A DNA stretch of 64,000 nucleotides, taken from Trichobilharzia szidati (taxonomy: Eukaryota; Platyhelminthes; Trematoda; Strigeidida; Schistosomatidae). This document shows, one piece after another, positions 59,401 through 64,000 of the stretch (position 1 is its first letter; each line of letters opens with the position of its first letter). A program made the position numbers and the translations under genes. The stretch spans positions 58,049,228-58,113,227 of the forward strand of contig OX235275.1 of the NCBI GenBank assembly GCA_944472155.2, in the 5' to 3' direction. Under the pieces are notes generated by a model. It did not search any database and was not told the origin of the DNA. It saw nothing but the letters and a program-made list of their open reading frames with translations.

Positions 59401-60089
59401 AAATAAATACTATTTACAAATTAAATTGTCTGAACTGTAACAGACATTAGATCGGCCAAAGTGGCGAGCCCCTTCGAATTAGAATCCAAGAACATAAATC
59501 AGCGGTGAAAAAACACGATATGTATTCTTTCATATCAATGCAATTATAGACAATTATGGTCATCAATTTGATTGGGATAATGTCAAAATCTTAGAGAGAG
59601 GAAACACTAAAAGTAATACCAGAGAATTCCTAGAAGCCTGGTACTCAAACGAATCACCGATTAACAAACATGTTAATATAGACGAAATATACCAACTAAT
59701 AAAACGTAAATCAGGTGACCAGAAAGTTTAAAATCCAAGTCAATAGAAAATGGTCAATACATATGTAAAGATGGTTACCAGGAGATGCAATTCTATCACT
59801 CATGAAGAAATTTAAATCATTTCACTTTATGCTAAAAATTGCGCTGAAGGGGGATATTGTCCAGAAGGACGACGAAAGCTGCACCGCAACTAAACCAACC
59901 AGCTCAGAGAACACTATGAATTGCAAATCATCCACCTGAGCTACAAATCTTCTCTATTATTTCAATACAGTATAGTTTCAGCTTTTCAGATTAGAATTTG
60001 TTTGACTTACTTCTTTTTTACCCAAACCTCTTTTATATACCTAAACATATTTTAGGGAATTATTCGGTGGCAAAGTGTTGGGAGTATAA
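38369..60089 (+). CDS. Micro-exon gene C: secreted 57-residue peptide, five exons (38369-38435, 38992-39025, 55912-55932, 56583-56600, 60056-60089)
   Basis: It is the third paralogue with the same plan: signal exon (67 nt, MIKLWLIALF, then VLVQASLPVMSN), a 34-nt phase-switch exon, 21- and 18-nt symmetric exons, and a terminal exon ending TAA. After the signal it reads D-ECTGENCNKS-R-RVVEFV-C-MFGKL-W-ELFGGKVLGV. The 174-nt frame is open. The C and W are junctional as in genes A and B. Exon 2 adds two Cys, giving three in the mature peptide, where A and B each have one. It spans 21.7 kb, and intron 2 alone is 16.9 kb, so the coding fraction is below 1%. The C-terminus is four residues shorter than in A and B. 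It is predicted to be secreted; function unknown. No AATAAA was noticed within about 700 bp after the stop. Confidence 0.85.
38590..38835 (+). mobile_element. RTE (SR2-like) 3' end in gene C intron 1
   Basis: CTTGAGTGGAATCCCCATTC, GGGTCGTTGG, AGAAGCAAGTGGAGATGTG, TTGAAGCCCTATGTTCCACT and an AATAAATAAATAAAATAAAAT tail. Confidence 0.75.
38992..39025 (+). CDS. Gene C exon 2 (34-nt phase-switch micro-exon)
   Basis: Acceptor TTTTAATCTAG after a T-rich tract, donor GTATGT at 39026. It encodes D|ECTGENCNKS|R with junction bases. Thirty-four nt is 3n+1, as in genes A and B. Confidence 0.88.
39068..39441 (-). mobile_element. Hammerhead SINE lacking its ribozyme, flanked by a 38-bp direct repeat
   Basis: The minus-strand SINE (head GGTTACAAGGCAAGC reversed, B-box region deleted) ends abruptly at CCATTGAAAACCAGG next to GAGGACCTTCC, so the hammerhead part is missing. 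Direct repeats 39068-39105 and 39404-39441 differ at one base and flank it 43 bp after gene C exon 2. Confidence 0.75.
39690..39810 (-). repeat. PLE (family E) terminal fragment
   Basis: TGTTCTCTGAGGAGCTGCTT through CACTTCAGCGGAAGC aligns with the inverted terminal segments of the PLE at 59.2-59.9 kb. Confidence 0.55.
40115..41588 (-). pseudogene. Penelope-like element (family B) with inverted terminal segments
   Basis: The reverse strand of 41226-40635 gives CLVHRARLICSDDCLNEEL, KLQFLSENISEIITQRLKN, TAYYAAEVRCLFTTTPVLC and the GIY-YIG core MCIYQFDCSCGASYIGRTIR, then HHRISEH. A stop after LVDSEH (about 40635) ends the frame. Arms 40115-40310 and 41354-41588 are inverted copies of one terminal segment. 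No RT palm is present between them, so it is internally deleted. Confidence 0.75.
41590..42680 (-). pseudogene. Penelope-like element (family E) RT fragment
   Basis: The reverse strand gives MKGTQIGSLISGLIA (RT motif 4, near 42270), YVHYFDDTFVIIKRNDLEYL (Y-DD active site with Phe at the variable position, near 42180) and TLYISRKPLS. An IKFTLEIENEFRVPFVILLG block at about 42560-42650 is out of its usual order, so the copy is rearranged. A short endonuclease piece (MERHDMYCFISIRFDNYGH at about 41600) belongs to the same family as 59.5 kb. Confidence 0.65.
42681..43190. other. Unassigned intronic stretch
   Basis: An open stretch at 42637-42993 shows no recognisable domain and partly overlaps the PLE on the other strand. 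Confidence 0.45.
43195..44490 (+). pseudogene. RTE-clade (SR2-like) reverse transcriptase, frameshifted, with 3' end
   Basis: TELRPEQAGFRKGKSCSDQI, then [14 protein letters not shown] (motif A). A small insertion near 43365-43375 breaks the frame. The 43468-43968 frame gives MIHNGKLSEVFGVNTGVRQG (motif B), PMIFLIVVDWIMRQK and [20 protein letters not shown] (FADD). It then continues frameshifted through RWPAGKN- and GRKWRWIGHS-type blocks to GGAACCCAAGGGAACAATAA. It is the best-preserved RTE active-site region in the window. Confidence 0.8.
44491..45020. other. Unassigned intronic stretch
   Basis: 44590-44850 may be a degenerate PLE or other element (TTGATTGTGTTTTTGTGGAA, then CATACATGATAGTGACACTG); not assigned. 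Confidence 0.4.
45030..45680 (+). pseudogene. RTE (SR2-like) 3' third
   Basis: Nearly the same sequence as 20095-20545: TTTACCTACCTGGGAAGCAT, AAAATAAGATCCGGATTTTC, then [20 protein letters not shown], ending CTCTAGGAATTAAAGGAAAT. The similarity to the gene B copy is high over more than 400 bases. Confidence 0.75.
45681..46320. other. Unassigned intronic stretch
   Basis: No recognised element. Confidence 0.45.
46420..47760 (+). pseudogene. Non-LTR retrotransposon (second family), APE endonuclease remnant and C-terminal region
   Basis: 46520-46696 encodes LLRKAKLSDIGVLASDFNDQ, VGKSCQIEYCMGGTYGVLCR, the 'D-N-VG' segment of an APE-type endonuclease. After a large deletion, 47080-47330 gives SAVRLILLYGCKTWPVKVED, then the LR-LGHVLRMPNLTTAFL post-RT block, and a 3' region ending at CTACATGGAGTGTGTCAATT. 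The family is the same as at 61.1-62.5 kb and is distinct from SR2-like RTE. Confidence 0.65.
48000..49515. repeat. ~560-bp fold-back of a Penelope-like element (family A)
   Basis: Arms 48161-48723 (minus) and 48903-49473 (plus) are collinear reverse complements around about 180 bp. Each arm encodes, with breaks, VIPYKEGTSE.LRRIL, a GIY-YIG-like region (the plus copy has PCLQRSSG where PCxxCxxxYxG is expected), EHKNLTAKSRLVDPNKISNL and the TMGWDRMTVLKSNVT tail. 48000-48160 adds an inverted 3' terminal piece. Confidence 0.85.
49665..49990 (-). mobile_element. Degenerate hammerhead SINE, minus strand
   Basis: The order of blocks matches 20605-20985: the CTGAAAACCTCGGAGTACTG tail, the TTCGTCCTAGTTGCAGACTC ribozyme region, the head, then CTGAGCTAAACACTGATC. 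The core is CTGAAGA, with GTCTGCAACTAGGAC and GAAC in place of GAAAC. Confidence 0.6.
49991..50490. other. Unassigned intronic stretch
   Basis: No recognised element. Confidence 0.45.
50493..51535. mobile_element. Penelope-like element (family D) with facing 3' segments
   Basis: Arms 50493-50760 (minus) and 51268-51535 (plus), both 268 bp, are inverted copies of the family D 3' region. Between them, 50763-51267 reads the RT-endonuclease linker (HQSSLITRQRLNAAVKKTFY) and a GIY-YIG region (TCGHTNIGRTRR, with Asn for Tyr), damaged by small deletions. It is an older relative of the 23.4 kb copy. Confidence 0.75.
51560..52840 (-). pseudogene. Penelope-like element (family B), RT C-terminus and endonuclease
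   Basis: The reverse strand of 52631-52413 gives VFRKPSSIGQYTHVFSFVTL and KRLVHRVKAICSDESFDEKL. After a gap, 52113-51868 gives RVYRRISEHHPFWLSKGKAE, LLSHLVDTEHKVDVNHAAFK and EAVVIHIKKPDLCV. The YIG half of the GIY-YIG motif is lost around 52110-52160. Confidence 0.7.
52975..53410 (+). pseudogene. RTE (SR2-like) 3' part, degenerate
   Basis: RNYRPSSTAIYTVYSRSDGL, then LSERTNPSGITCAANMQEEL. Downstream GGAAGCGGCGAGTTGGTCGT and TGGGCAGATGTGGGACCAGG are the usual 3' block. Confidence 0.7.
53520..53768 (+). mobile_element. tRNA-headed SINE with RTE-derived tail
   Basis: TGGCACAGTGGTTAGGACGC (A box) and GGGATTCGATCTCCGG (B box) form a tRNA-like head. The 3' part, TAGCCTGAAGCCGTATGTTC and CACTGGGAACGTCAATGAAT, is like the 3' end of the SR2-like RTE elements, ending in AATAAAAAA. 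This is the head-plus-borrowed-tail plan of a SINE mobilised by an RTE. Confidence 0.75.
53770..53970 (+). mobile_element. Smα-like SINE with decayed hammerhead
   Basis: A tRNA-like head (GTGGCCTAAGTAATTTAGTG, GGGCTTGAGCC) is followed by CCAGAAGACTA in place of CTGATGA, a perfect GTCC/GGAC stem (53912-53915, 53921-53924), AAGA in place of GAAA, and the GCATCCTTGATTCCATTGCT tail. Confidence 0.7.
53971..54755. other. Unassigned intronic stretch
   Basis: No recognised element. Confidence 0.45.
54757..54950 (-). mobile_element. Degenerate hammerhead SINE, minus strand
   Basis: The reverse strand has the head with B box GGGCTTGAACCCC, a core CTGTCGA, then AGTCTTGAACTAGGAC and TAAAC. Both cores are mutated. 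Confidence 0.6.
54955..55425 (+). pseudogene. RTE (SR2-like) 3' part, degenerate
   Basis: TTCAAGTCAATCAGTTCTTC, then AAGATGGATGGAATAAACGT and TTGAAGCCTTATGTTCCGTT. The gene order is that of the 43.9-44.5 kb copy. Confidence 0.6.
55470..55615 (+). mobile_element. Smα-like SINE 3' half with hammerhead core
   Basis: ATGATGA (55544-55550), GTCCCAAATATGAC and GAAA (55565-55568), then CGTACCCTGAATTCCACTGC. There is one change in the first core and one mismatch in the stem. Confidence 0.65.
55912..55932 (+). CDS. Gene C exon 3 (21-nt micro-exon)
   Basis: Acceptor TCATTACACAG, donor GTAAGTC. It encodes RVVEFV in phase 2; phase 1 has an in-frame TAG. Ends in ATG. Confidence 0.87.
55933..56582 (+). 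other. Gene C intron 3
   Basis: 650 bp without a recognisable element. It ends CTCCATTTCAG. Confidence 0.6.
56583..56600 (+). CDS. Gene C exon 4 (18-nt micro-exon)
   Basis: Acceptor CTCCATTTCAG, donor GTAAGAA. It encodes MFGKL in phase 2; phase 0 hits a TAA. Confidence 0.87.
56930..57430 (+). pseudogene. RTE (SR2-like) 3' part, degenerate
   Basis: ACTCTTATCAACAGCCGCCT, then AACTCTGGCTGGTAACAAGC, GAAGATGGATCGGGTACAC and the 3' end TTTGGAATCAAAAGGAAATA. Confidence 0.6.
57431..58380. other. Unassigned part of gene C intron 4
   Basis: 57850-58330 has overlapping open stretches on both strands without recognisable domains; it could be a degenerate PLE but lacks a motif. Confidence 0.4.
58385..59165 (-). 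pseudogene. RTE (SR2-like) fragment, minus strand, degenerate
   Basis: Blocks such as AATGGCTTCCTCAACGTGTG (reverse of the GHTLRKPS region) and CATCTCATCATCAGTACGGA (reverse of the RSDGQKR region) follow in the order of the RTE post-RT part. Heavily mutated. Confidence 0.55.
59208..59923 (+). mobile_element. Penelope-like element (family E) fragment flanked by inverted terminal segments with hammerhead-like motifs
   Basis: Arms 59208-59340 (minus) and 59787-59923 (plus) face each other. Between them the plus strand reads INTIYKLNCLNCNRH, IGQSGEPLRIRIQEHKSAVK, then INKHVNIDEIYQLIKRKSGD across frameshifts: a GIY-YIG endonuclease with the first Tyr replaced by a stop. Each arm has a core like CGCTGAAGA (left arm, minus) or CGCTGAAGG (right arm), a GTCC/GGAC stem, GAC and AAAA or GAAA. 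Confidence 0.65.
60056..60089 (+). CDS. Gene C exon 5 (terminal coding exon)
   Basis: After the acceptor CATATTTTAG it reads, in phase 2, G|ELFGGKVLGV and TAA. The first nine codons align with genes A and B; the stop comes four codons earlier. Confidence 0.87.
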
Positions 60090-60525
60090 TCAATATTTAT
60101 TTCACAATCTATTCATTATCAAAGTGAAATCACTTAACCGACTAAAATAATGGAACAAATATTCTCATTAAGACTGATTTCGTCCAGTTAAAAACTTTGT
60201 TTGTTTTGATTTTCACATACCTGTGTACGTGTGTGTATGTGTGTGTACGATGTAATTCGTTGACTGAAACTCCTTCAACTCATTTCAATGTATAATGGTG
60301 TAAATTATATGAATCTTGTTATACATCTATACAAAATATGATATACAGTCTTTTCACAATTACTGGTTGGGTTCACCTAATTCACTTTCAAATGAACTTG
60401 ACGCTAAAATCACGTTTCTGACCGTCTTAGTTTCATGACTTAAAATCTGACGACATGCAAACTATTTACAAGACGTGTTTTGGAAGTTTTTGTCACTTTC
60501 ACTGAGGATTTCCACACAACGTTTA
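60090..60525 (+). other. Gene C 3' UTR and downstream sequence
   Basis: It has (TG)n at about 60225-60247. No AATAAA was noticed close to the stop. Confidence 0.45.
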
Positions 60526-60529
60526 CGGG

Positions 60530-60810
60530 TTAGTCAGTTACTCGTGGGGATCAAGGCACTACCTTTCTTCATCCCTTCCTTGTTTGGATCTTACCAGCAG
60601 TAGGTGCCGTTGATCACACAGAGGATCGAATCCAGGATCCTATGATTAGTGGATAGAACCACTGAACATCTAGCCACTAGAACAGAGTGCGAAAATGTAT
60701 GCGCAGAAGGCGGTTGTGCTAGGTTATGTCGCCAGTGGGAAGATGGGTGCGTGCTGTTGAAGAGTCCAGAAGTAAGACGAAAGCGTTATCCAATATAGCC
60801 AGAATGTTTG
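60530..60810 (+). mobile_element. SINE-like repeat with hammerhead-like core
   Basis: CTGTTGA (60754-60760), AGAGTCC...GGAC-like bases and GAAA (60779-60782) followed by GCG. The first core has one mismatch (T for A at position 4). Upstream (60595-60700) is a tRNA-like SINE-type region with GGATCGAATCCAGG. Confidence 0.5.
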
Positions 60811-61060
60811 GCTCTTCCCTAACAGATATTCACTTGTGATTAGACTTGATAAAAAGTATCGTTATTGATACATCAATTTTCCATTCACCTACTCACTAAC
60901 TTTTTATTATTTAACTGAGATTGACATAACAGACTTAAGAAATACCAGCTCAGAGCTTACCATGTGATACCTAATTTTATTATATTAGAAAACGTTTTAG
61001 AAATTGACAGTTGCAGAATGAATTTATCCAACTTCCCTAATGCTTTTGTTGCGTAGGATC
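60811..61060. other. Unassigned spacer
   Basis: No recognised element. Confidence 0.4.
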
Positions 61061-61061
61061 A

Positions 61062-61545
61062 AATGACTAACTGACTGGTCTCAAAGTAGAACTTTGCACC
61101 GATGTGCAGCAGTTCGAGTCACCACACTCCATGTAGCACACAAAGCAAGAGAAGAAAGTAAAAAGAAGTGGAAAATAGAAACAGTAAGCAGAGGTACGAG
61201 GCAAAAAGAATAGTAATACTGAAAAACAATATATTTTTATTGTATAGTATAAGTCACAGGGAGTAAATGCATCTTCGCCATCATCGAGAACGATTTTGAA
61301 CCATATCACCAATTGTCTCCAGCCTTTTTTGTTTATTATCATCACGAGGGGCGCAACCAGGAAGCCTTCACCTTCCTACGTAGCTTAAACCAAATACTGT
61401 GGATTTAATTGACTAATTAAGACGTGTTTCCGTTTATCCACCACTGGCTCTTTCCCGACCTCATCGATCCCAAGTCAGCTAACATTGCCTGTTGTCGAGG
61501 AAAGCGATGCCTAGGCATACGTAACACATTTCCTAACCATCTCAG
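61062..61545 (-). pseudogene. Non-LTR retrotransposon (second family) 3' end, minus strand
   Basis: The reverse strand reads the post-RT 'LRWLGNVLRMP' type block (around 61500-61545), a truncated tail, and the 3' UTR ending ACATGGAGTGTGGTGACTCG. It is the same 3' end as at 47.7 kb. Confidence 0.6.
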
Positions 61546-62460
61546 TCTATGAGGAAAGCATTACGCCCAGATACAGTTGTTTCAGTAGGCTACTTCAATA
61601 CCCAAGTAGGGAAGTTACAGCAAACTGAGAAGTATATAGGTGGTACGTTTGGAGTTCCCTGTCAACGAACTGCCGACGGTGGCCGTACTCTATAATTCTG
61701 TTCGGAAAATCATCTGTTCCTAGTCAGTGCTAACTTTAGGCTCAAAGGGAGACATTGCCTAACCTGGCAATTTCCATTACCTAATCAACGCTAGACTCAG
61801 ACAGACCATATAGCAATAGGGTATAGTTGACGAGAGTCAGCAGAAGACTGCCGCCCCCTCCAGTGCAGACTCTGACCACTCACTGGTTCGCGCACGTTTA
61901 TGATTAGGTCTAAATGGACATGAAAAGTCGTTAGCAGAGAAGCACTTACTTCCTCAATTATATCGAGGCTCTGAGTCCTTATTTAAGGATGAAATAGCAA
62001 AACGATTGTCTGATGTTGACAGCCGGACTCCCCCTGAGGAAGCCTGGCACAACATAAAGGTAGCTGTAGACACTGCTGTAAAAGCTGTTAATAACCTGAA
62101 ACCTAAAGTTAGTAAAAGCCATTGGATTTCTACCACCTCATCCGAACTGATTGACACAAGAGGACTGATTGTGGCGAGCTTCAAGTATGGTGAGAAGCGA
62201 AAGCTTCTCAAACGCAAACTAACAAGAAGCCTTCATAATAATCATACACATTGGTAAGCGTCAAAGGTGAAAGAGACGGAAAAGGTATCGGTAATTGATA
62301 ACACCAGTCAACCATTTAGGCTTATGAGGGAACCAGATGATAAACGGCAAACGATAAGTGAAACAATATCTGAGAAAATTTGTACCATAATAAGCTCCCA
62401 GGATAGACGACTGCAACTTTGGAAAGAACACTTTGAGAAACAACTTATTATATAGCAAAA
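61546..62460 (+). pseudogene. Non-LTR retrotransposon (second family) APE endonuclease and linker
   Basis: DTVVSVGYFNTQVGKLQQTE and YIGGTFGVPCQRTADGGRTL (the normal family motif has GDFNAQVG; Asp is replaced by Tyr), then CSENHLFLVSANFRLKGRHC. After frameshifts come SDVDSRTPPEEAWHNIKVAV, NLKPKVSKSHWISTTSSELI and QDRRLQLWKEHFEKQL. This is the endonuclease-to-RT linker; the RT is not present. Confidence 0.7.
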
Positions 62461-63060
62461 TGAACCTTAAATGACTCAGAACTATCCAGTTGAAGCACTT
62501 TTACGAAAGAGAGAGTTGGTTGAAAACAAACAAGGTATCAAAAATATCACTGTTATGTGCATCCGTATTTCTTTTCGCAGAGATACAGAGAACTTACAAT
62601 TATGCCTCGCAGTCAGACGCCGATTTTCTACCATCAGTTAAAACAGCAGTGTCGCTAACTGATGCACTGGATGATACAGGTATGAAACTTTAAGGTGACT
62701 TTGGTTCCTCTTCAGGGTTCAGATATGCCTTGCTAACAAGATCAATGGCAGTGAAGTTTCTCCTTCAGAAGTATCGGTGATAAATTTAAAAGGAAACTAG
62801 AATAGGAACGATCAGAACTCAGTCCACAATCAATAATACACTTCCCCTTATGAAGAATATTCTCTATTTGCAGAGCTGACCATTTTGGTGAGACAAATAC
62901 GCTCAAGATGCCCCCTTTTAACTTCGCTTTCGATTCGTTACGGTTATTTTAAGTAGCCGCATAAACTGGAATTAACAAATTCCTCAACTCAATGGCAGAT
63001 AAACTGCACAGGATTTAGGAAATTTATTTTTGAAATTTAACTACCGGTCAGGTGAAGGAG
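62461..63060. other. Unassigned sequence
   Basis: An open stretch (62490-62693) ends before GTATGA but has no paralogue here and no hydrophobic start typical of a signal peptide; not called. Confidence 0.4.
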
Positions 63061-63064
63061 AGAC

Positions 63065-63360
63065 GTAATTGAAGTTCCATCAGGGTCAGAACTGCTGATC
63101 TCTGAATTTCTAGTCAGGCGTTCCAGCAGCAGAGGTACAAAGCTTGACTACTGATTCACTGGATTATCGTTTCTCTGATATCACTGCCCATACGTACATG
63201 AAAGTGTTTCGGTGATTCAGCCAAAAGTTTGGCTAATGTAAAGAAAGAAGTCCTATCGCGTAACAGATCAGTAAACCCACTGCGACTGAGACATCTTAGA
63301 TCAAGCTTGAAGCCCTATGTTTTTCCACGAAGGTAGAGGAAATAAATAATAACAATAACA
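63065..63360 (+). mobile_element. SINE-like repeat with RTE-type tail, degenerate
   Basis: It ends in TTGAAGCCCTATGTTTTTCC, ACGAAGGTAGAGGAAATAAA and an AATAACAATAAC tail, like the SINE at 53.5 kb. The head is poorly preserved. Confidence 0.4.
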
Positions 63361-64000
63361 TACATGCAAGGATACAGGGCTGTACTGCAAAAAACTGGAT
63401 AAAGCCACTGGTACTCAACTAAAACTATGTAAGTAAAGTTCAAACACCGAAGAACAATGTCAAAAAGTTTTATAAAGTTTCCAATTAACTGAATTTTTAT
63501 TGCTTGCTGTATGAATAGAACGTCTTTTTCGTCTTGAGTACCGCTCATGAATACATTATTGTATAATCAAATGAAGTCATAAGCTTATTTCATTTTGATT
63601 AAAAAGAAGGGCCACATCAAGGCTTTAATTCTCGTGGAATTTCTCCACAAAAGCCTCAGTTAAATCCAGCTGAAACATAGAAAAAGTGAAACGAACCACT
63701 TTGAACACTTGACATCTGTGGTTTCTTACAGTTTATGACAAAATCTATTCTGAAATTAATCATTGTACCACCAAGGGCAAATTCTGAATATCAGTTTGTC
63801 GATCATTAGTAGGCGTAGGATGAAAAACTGGAGATTCTAATCAAAAGTGTGGTCACCGACGAATTAGATGAAAAATTACCAAGCAAATGAAAGTGTTTTC
63901 TAATCCCTTACGTTCTCTCAACAGCTATCACCCAATGAATTATAGTAATTATATCGCTTGTAAGGTGAGTACCAACCACAAGAATGATAAAAATAATTAG
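63361..64000. other. Unassigned window end
   Basis: No recognised element. Confidence 0.45.

Noticed and set aside
62490..62693. Open stretch beginning MKHFYERESW, reminiscent of the MKHLW start
   Set aside because: No hydrophobic core follows, no paralogue micro-exons were seen, and it lies in non-LTR remnants.
1..64000. CRISPR array, bacterial operons or ribosomal RNA genes
   Set aside because: No regularly spaced short repeats, no dense ORFs, no rRNA-like sequence; the window is eukaryotic.

Overview
The window is AT-rich, repeat-packed genomic DNA of a blood fluke (genus Schistosoma or a close relative). This rests on four things seen together: split genes built from very short exons behind a signal-peptide exon (the schistosome 'micro-exon gene' or MEG architecture), Smα-like SINEs carrying hammerhead-ribozyme cores, Penelope-like retroelements (PLEs) with a GIY-YIG endonuclease, and RTE-clade (SR2-like) non-LTR retrotransposons. 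The species cannot be fixed from the sequence.

The host genes are three tandem paralogues on the + strand, which I built by hand because their exons are too short for ORF calling. Gene A has exons 687-756, 2451-2472, 5986-6006, 7006-7023 and 8738-8783. Gene B has exons 13926-13995, 15707-15737, 21395-21415, 21618-21635 and 23172-23217. Gene C has exons 38369-38435, 38992-39025, 55912-55932, 56583-56600 and 60056-60089. All three share one plan: a signal-peptide exon ending in phase 1; a variable exon of 22, 31 or 34 nt (always 3n+1) that shifts the phase from 1 to 2; a 21-nt exon; an 18-nt exon; and a terminal exon starting (E/D)LFG(A/G)(K/R). The spliced frames are open and give secreted peptides of 58, 61 and 57 residues. 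A Cys and a Trp are created at the last two splice junctions in every copy. An E-box and a TATA-like run lie about 90-100 and 50-60 bp before each ATG.

Almost everything else is mobile DNA. Gene A's introns hold a tRNA-headed SINE, PLE pieces, an RTE fragment, another non-LTR 3' end and an Smα-like SINE. From 9.4 to 12.4 kb there are hammerhead SINEs and an AT-rich repeat. Gene B's introns hold PLE, RTE and SINE copies. The 23.2-38.3 kb spacer holds a PLE with an intact 400-residue reading frame, several fold-back repeats, an RTE RT fragment and a PLE block with a nested insertion. Intron 2 of gene C (39026-55911, 16.9 kb) is the main repeat sink. A head-to-head pair of another non-LTR family follows gene C.

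A recurring structural theme is fold-back DNA: at least nine places where two copies of one repeat face each other with a short spacer. The ~60-residue secreted peptides are the only plausible host protein products; the other long reading frames are retroelement remnants, apart from the PLE at 23.4-24.6 kb, which is open but truncated at its 5' end.
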